Below are positions 61,808-64,000 of a stretch of 64,000 bases of DNA, piece by piece (the stretch's first letter is position 1; each line of letters opens with the position of its first letter). A model generated the notes under the pieces. That model saw nothing but the letters and a program-made list of their open reading frames with translations, did no database searches and had not been told where the DNA came from. The DNA is taken from contig NZ_CP171729.1 in the NCBI RefSeq assembly GCF_043769475.1, positions 4,340,001 to 4,404,000 on the forward strand, written 5' to 3'. A program made the translations under genes and the position numbers. Source of the stretch: Allomesorhizobium sp043769475 (GTDB lineage: Bacteria > Pseudomonadota > Alphaproteobacteria > Rhizobiales > Rhizobiaceae).

Positions 61808-62518
61808 TCAGACCGCCGGGGACAATCTCTCCGGCGGTCTTATTTTGAGGGCCAGCGGGCGCGGCGCACCGTAACGAGCCGCAGCGGCGAGCAGGACCGC
61901 AAGCATCAGGCCGTTGAGCGAGTGCCACAGAAAGTGCGTGCCGAGCGGAAACGCATCGCAGACCTTGAGGTCGATTGCCCGGAACGTGACCGAAATCGCA
62001 AATATGCTGGCGGCAACGAGATTGTACCAGCCGGCTCGGCTGCCGCCTGCCAGTACCAGCGCACCGAAGAACAGCAGCGCCATGAAAGGCGGCAGATAGC
62101 CTGTCGAGCCGTTCGTGGCGATGCGCAGCCAGTCCGGAACCAGATAGGTGACAAGGCCGGCCGCCGCATAGAACGCAACGAAGACCGGCGCGGCCTTTTG
62201 CCAGCTCATCGCCAGGAAGCGGCGCAGATTCATCAAGGTGTAGGCAAGCGTGAAGCCGGCGATGGGCAGGACGTCGGCCCATTTGGTCAGTTCGTTGGCG
62301 TAAGTGTGGAACAGCGTGGAGCCGACGCCGATCGCCACGACCCACCATGCCAGAACCTCGGCGAAAGTGCCTGCGCCATGTCTCCGAACCTCGCGAACGC
62401 CCCAGACTCCAGCCGCGACGAACGCCAGATTGCTTAGCGCATTGATCGGCTCCGCCCAGAAGGCGGAGGTGGTCCGCTCGCAGTAGAGATCAATCTCGCT
62501 CATCAAAAAATCAAGCAT
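61808..62518 (-). CDS. Ceramidase-domain membrane protein
   Basis: A 236-residue membrane protein with about seven hydrophobic helices. It carries the CREST/alkaline-ceramidase marks: the GSTLFHTYANELTKWADVLP motif (Ser, His, Asp) and the C-terminal FPLGTHFLWHSLNGL with the paired His. Such enzymes use zinc to cleave amide bonds; bacterial substrate unknown. Its last codons overlap the acnA terminator on the opposite strand. ATG 62518 follows AGGG. Confidence 0.85.
   Translation of the reverse strand: MLDFLMSEIDLYCERTTSAFWAEPINALSNLAFVAAGVWGVREVRRHGAGTFAEVLAWWVVAIGVGSTLFHTYANELTKWADVLPIAGFTLAYTLMNLRRFLAMSWQKAAPVFVAFYAAAGLVTYLVPDWLRIATNGSTGYLPPFMALLFFGALVLAGGSRAGWYNLVAASIFAISVTFRAIDLKVCDAFPLGTHFLWHSLNGLMLAVLLAAAARYGAPRPLALKIRPPERLSPAV
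61811..61846 (+). terminator. acnA intrinsic terminator
   Basis: GACCGCCGG (61811-61819) pairs with CCGGCGGTC (61831-61839), followed by TTATTTT. It begins 20 bp after the acnA stop. The same DNA encodes the C-terminal residues of the convergent ceramidase-like gene. Confidence 0.8.
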
Positions 62519-62641
62519 GAGAACCCTGTTCGGACGAGCGATTTCACCGCAACGTGACTTCCCGTTGAAAGTGGCATCTGCCTATTGTTTCGGCAGCCAT
62601 AAGAAATCCGGTTCCGCCGGCAATAACAAGTTGGAACGGTC

Positions 62642-63394
62642 ATGACATTCCGATTCTTTTCCGCGCTCGCGGCGGCAATGCTGGCTGTGCCGATTTTTGC
62701 CGCCGCTGCGTCCGCGGAAGACGCCAAGCCACTCGGCGTCATCGAACTTTTCACAAGCCAAGGCTGCAGTTCCTGTCCGCCGGCGGACGCGCTTTTGGCC
62801 GAGATGGCGGCGCGCGACGATTTCGTGGCCCTTGCGTACCACGTGGACTATTGGGACTATCTCGGCTGGCGCGACACGCTAGGCAGCCCGGAGAACACGG
62901 CCCGCCAGCATGGATATGGCCGTTCGATGGGCATCCGGTCGGTCTACACTCCTCAGGCCGTCATCAACGGGCGCATCCATGTCAACGGTTCGAGCCGTTC
63001 GAAGATATCCGGCGCCGTCGAAGAGCTGAACAGATCGGGCCAGGGCCTCGGCGTTGGCCTCAGCGTCGCACGGACCGGCGAAAGCGTCGTGATCGAAGCC
63101 GAAGGCGCAAAGGGCGAGACGAAGAACGCTCACCTGGTGGTCGTCTACTTCGAGCCAACCCAGCCGGTCGTCATCGAGCGCGGCGAGAATGCCGGTCGCA
63201 CCGTGACTTACTGGAACGCGGTGACCGACATACAGACTGCCGGAATGTGGCATGGCGAGGCGGCCCGTTTCGAATTGCCTGCCAGCGAAGTCGACAGGAA
63301 GGGCGGATGCGCGGTGCTGCTTCAGTCGGTCAGCAAGGAGGGTCTTCCCGGCCCTATCCTCGGCGCTGCCATGATTCGCAATCCAGGGAGCTAA
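62642..63394 (+). CDS. DUF1223-family thioredoxin-like exported protein
   Basis: A 250-residue protein with a signal peptide (about 1-25, AAASA-ED). The mature start VIELFTSQGCSSCPPADALL holds the Cys42/Cys45 pair of the DUF1223 thioredoxin-like fold, followed by YHVDYWDYLGWRDT and the TPQAVINGR motif. The family is of unknown function in the periplasm, possibly thiol-disulfide exchange. Between the ceramidase-like gene and DUF2794. Confidence 0.9.
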   Translation: MTFRFFSALAAAMLAVPIFAAAASAEDAKPLGVIELFTSQGCSSCPPADALLAEMAARDDFVALAYHVDYWDYLGWRDTLGSPENTARQHGYGRSMGIRSVYTPQAVINGRIHVNGSSRSKISGAVEELNRSGQGLGVGLSVARTGESVVIEAEGAKGETKNAHLVVVYFEPTQPVVIERGENAGRTVTYWNAVTDIQTAGMWHGEAARFELPASEVDRKGGCAVLLQSVSKEGLPGPILGAAMIRNPGS

Positions 63395-63399
63395 GCCTA

Positions 63400-63421
63400 G
63401 GTTTTTTCATAATAAAAAACC
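63400..63421 (+). terminator. AT-rich hairpin after the DUF1223 gene
   Basis: GGTTTTTT (63400-63407) pairs with AAAAAACC (63414-63421) around CATAAT. It begins six bases after the stop codon. The stem is almost all A-T and lacks a separate T tail. Confidence 0.5.
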
Positions 63422-63805
63422 GGCGCCTGCCAGAGCTGACACCGGTCAATGGATTTTGGGATCGTCGCGCTCGACCTTTCGCGAGAAAGGCCGAGGTTGG
63501 TTCGATCCGACGCAGACCCGTGGGCGGGGGGCTTGGGGTTACGAGCCGGTGCCGGACCGAACCGTCTCAGGCAACGAGGCTAAGTTCGTCGGACATTGGG
63601 GCGGTAGCTGGGATAAAAAAGGGCAGCAATGTGGCGATGAATCACCAATCAATTCAGTCTGTACACATTTGTGATTCCTTGCGTACGAATGCGACACTAG
63701 ACATTCTCGATGACATTTTTCTGGGATTCGAAAAGCGCCGGGCTTGCATTTTTTGGGGGAAGCGCGACCTTTCCTTCGCAAAACCGTCACGAAAGGACCG
63801 TTTGC
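63422..63805. other. 384-bp gap without a convincing gene
   Basis: Between DUF1223 and DUF2794 no reading frame has convincing codon use. The longest plus-strand frame (63456-63674, TTG start, 72 residues, Gly/Trp-rich) lacks a ribosome site and strong third-position GC bias. GC content falls over 63620-63790. A small hairpin, CCTTTC-GCGA-GAAAGG, lies at 63475-63490. The DUF2794 promoter is expected near the right end. Confidence 0.5.
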
Positions 63806-64000
63806 ATGACTGATCGCGGTAATGGAGCGGAGGGTAGGGAAGACACCGCCATATTGATACCGCTCCATGAGGCAAGACGTGAACGGCTCGACCTCCCGAT
63901 AAGCTTCGATCGCCGCGAACTCGACCAGTTGCTACGTCTCTACGGCCGGATGGTCGCCGCCAATGAATGGCGCGACTACGCCATCGATCACCTGAACGAT
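63806..64000 (+). CDS. DUF2794-family protein, N-terminal part (runs off the window)
   Basis: The 65 visible codons start at ATG 63806 (AAAGGA about eight bases upstream) and stay open to the window edge. After a polar leader, the sequence ISFDRRELDQLLRLYGRMVA followed by ANEWRDYAIDHLND is the conserved start of the DUF2794 domain found throughout alphaproteobacteria. Function unknown. The rest of the gene lies outside the window. Confidence 0.87.
   Translation, partial: MTDRGNGAEGREDTAILIPLHEARRERLDLPISFDRRELDQLLRLYGRMVAANEWRDYAIDHLND

Noticed and set aside
63456..63674. 72-codon frame between DUF1223 and DUF2794 as a gene
   Set aside because: Starts with TTG, lacks a ribosome site and codon bias; described only as part of the gap.

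Overview
The window is a dense, GC-rich (roughly 60-65%) chromosomal segment of an alphaproteobacterium of the order Hyphomicrobiales (Rhizobiales), most likely in or near the Phyllobacteriaceae (Mesorhizobium, Aminobacter, Nitratireductor, Aquamicrobium type). The placement rests on the sdhCDAB and mdh-sucCD-sucAB-lpd clusters, a Brucella Omp19-like lipoprotein beside zapE and mdh, an Ala-rich tail on ribosomal protein L19, rhizobial families such as DUF1127, DUF1328, DUF2332 and DUF2794, and CtrA-like and Irr-like operator sequences. It reads as housekeeping core genome. No rRNA, tRNA, insertion sequence, prophage, integron or CRISPR array was recognised.

Layout. 0-6.7 kb: the 5' end of ftsK with a CtrA-type box, a glycine-zipper lipoprotein, glnK-amtB behind a sigma-54-type promoter, tesB, a UbiH-family hydroxylase, a SnoaL-like protein and an OsmC peroxidase. 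6.7-11.6 kb: msrA, then a sugar/sugar-acid locus (aldo-keto reductase, UxaA/GarD dehydratase, divergent GntR regulator with a palindromic operator) and a DedA protein. 11.7-16.6 kb: sdhCDAB with a family-25 glycosyltransferase embedded between sdhA and sdhB, then an MliC-type lysozyme-inhibitor lipoprotein. 16.7-22.2 kb: a secreted protein behind a CtrA-like box, a four-helix membrane protein overlapping a ClpP/SppA-like protease, and two membrane diguanylate cyclases around a small unknown gene. 22.3-28.4 kb: leuC, a 42-residue protein, mgtC, an amino-acid ABC transporter without its ATPase, two methyltransferases and a GNAT protein. 28.5-35.7 kb: rimM-trmD-rplS, xerC, a TraB/GumN protein, a MarR regulator divergent from hmgA, and two small hypothetical proteins.

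35.7-47.0 kb is the second TCA block, read leftward: mdh, sucC, sucD, sucA, sucB, lpd, interleaved with two cupins, small membrane proteins and a MAPEG protein. 47.2-49.6 kb: zapE, omp19 and a VOC protein. 49.7-56.6 kb: DUF1328, dapF-mtaB-ftsY-yciB, a flavoprotein, DUF1127 and DUF2332. 56.6-58.8 kb: a cytochrome c maturation operon ccmA-ccmB-ccmD-ccmG in which ccmC is absent. 58.8-64 kb: an Irr-type box between ccmA and acnA, acnA itself with an apparent one-base frameshift, a ceramidase-family membrane protein, a DUF1223 protein and the start of a DUF2794 gene.

Functionally, the window holds succinate dehydrogenase, 2-oxoglutarate dehydrogenase with its E3, succinyl-CoA synthetase, malate dehydrogenase and aconitase, so most of the oxidative TCA cycle is within 50 kb. 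It also holds nitrogen sensing and ammonium uptake, translation and tRNA modification, and cell-envelope defence (MsrA, MliC, Omp19). The most notable observations are the acnA frameshift, the missing ccmC, the glycosyltransferase in the sdh operon, the overlapping membrane-protein/protease pair, and several regulatory motifs (sigma-54, CtrA, Irr, GntR and MarR operators).
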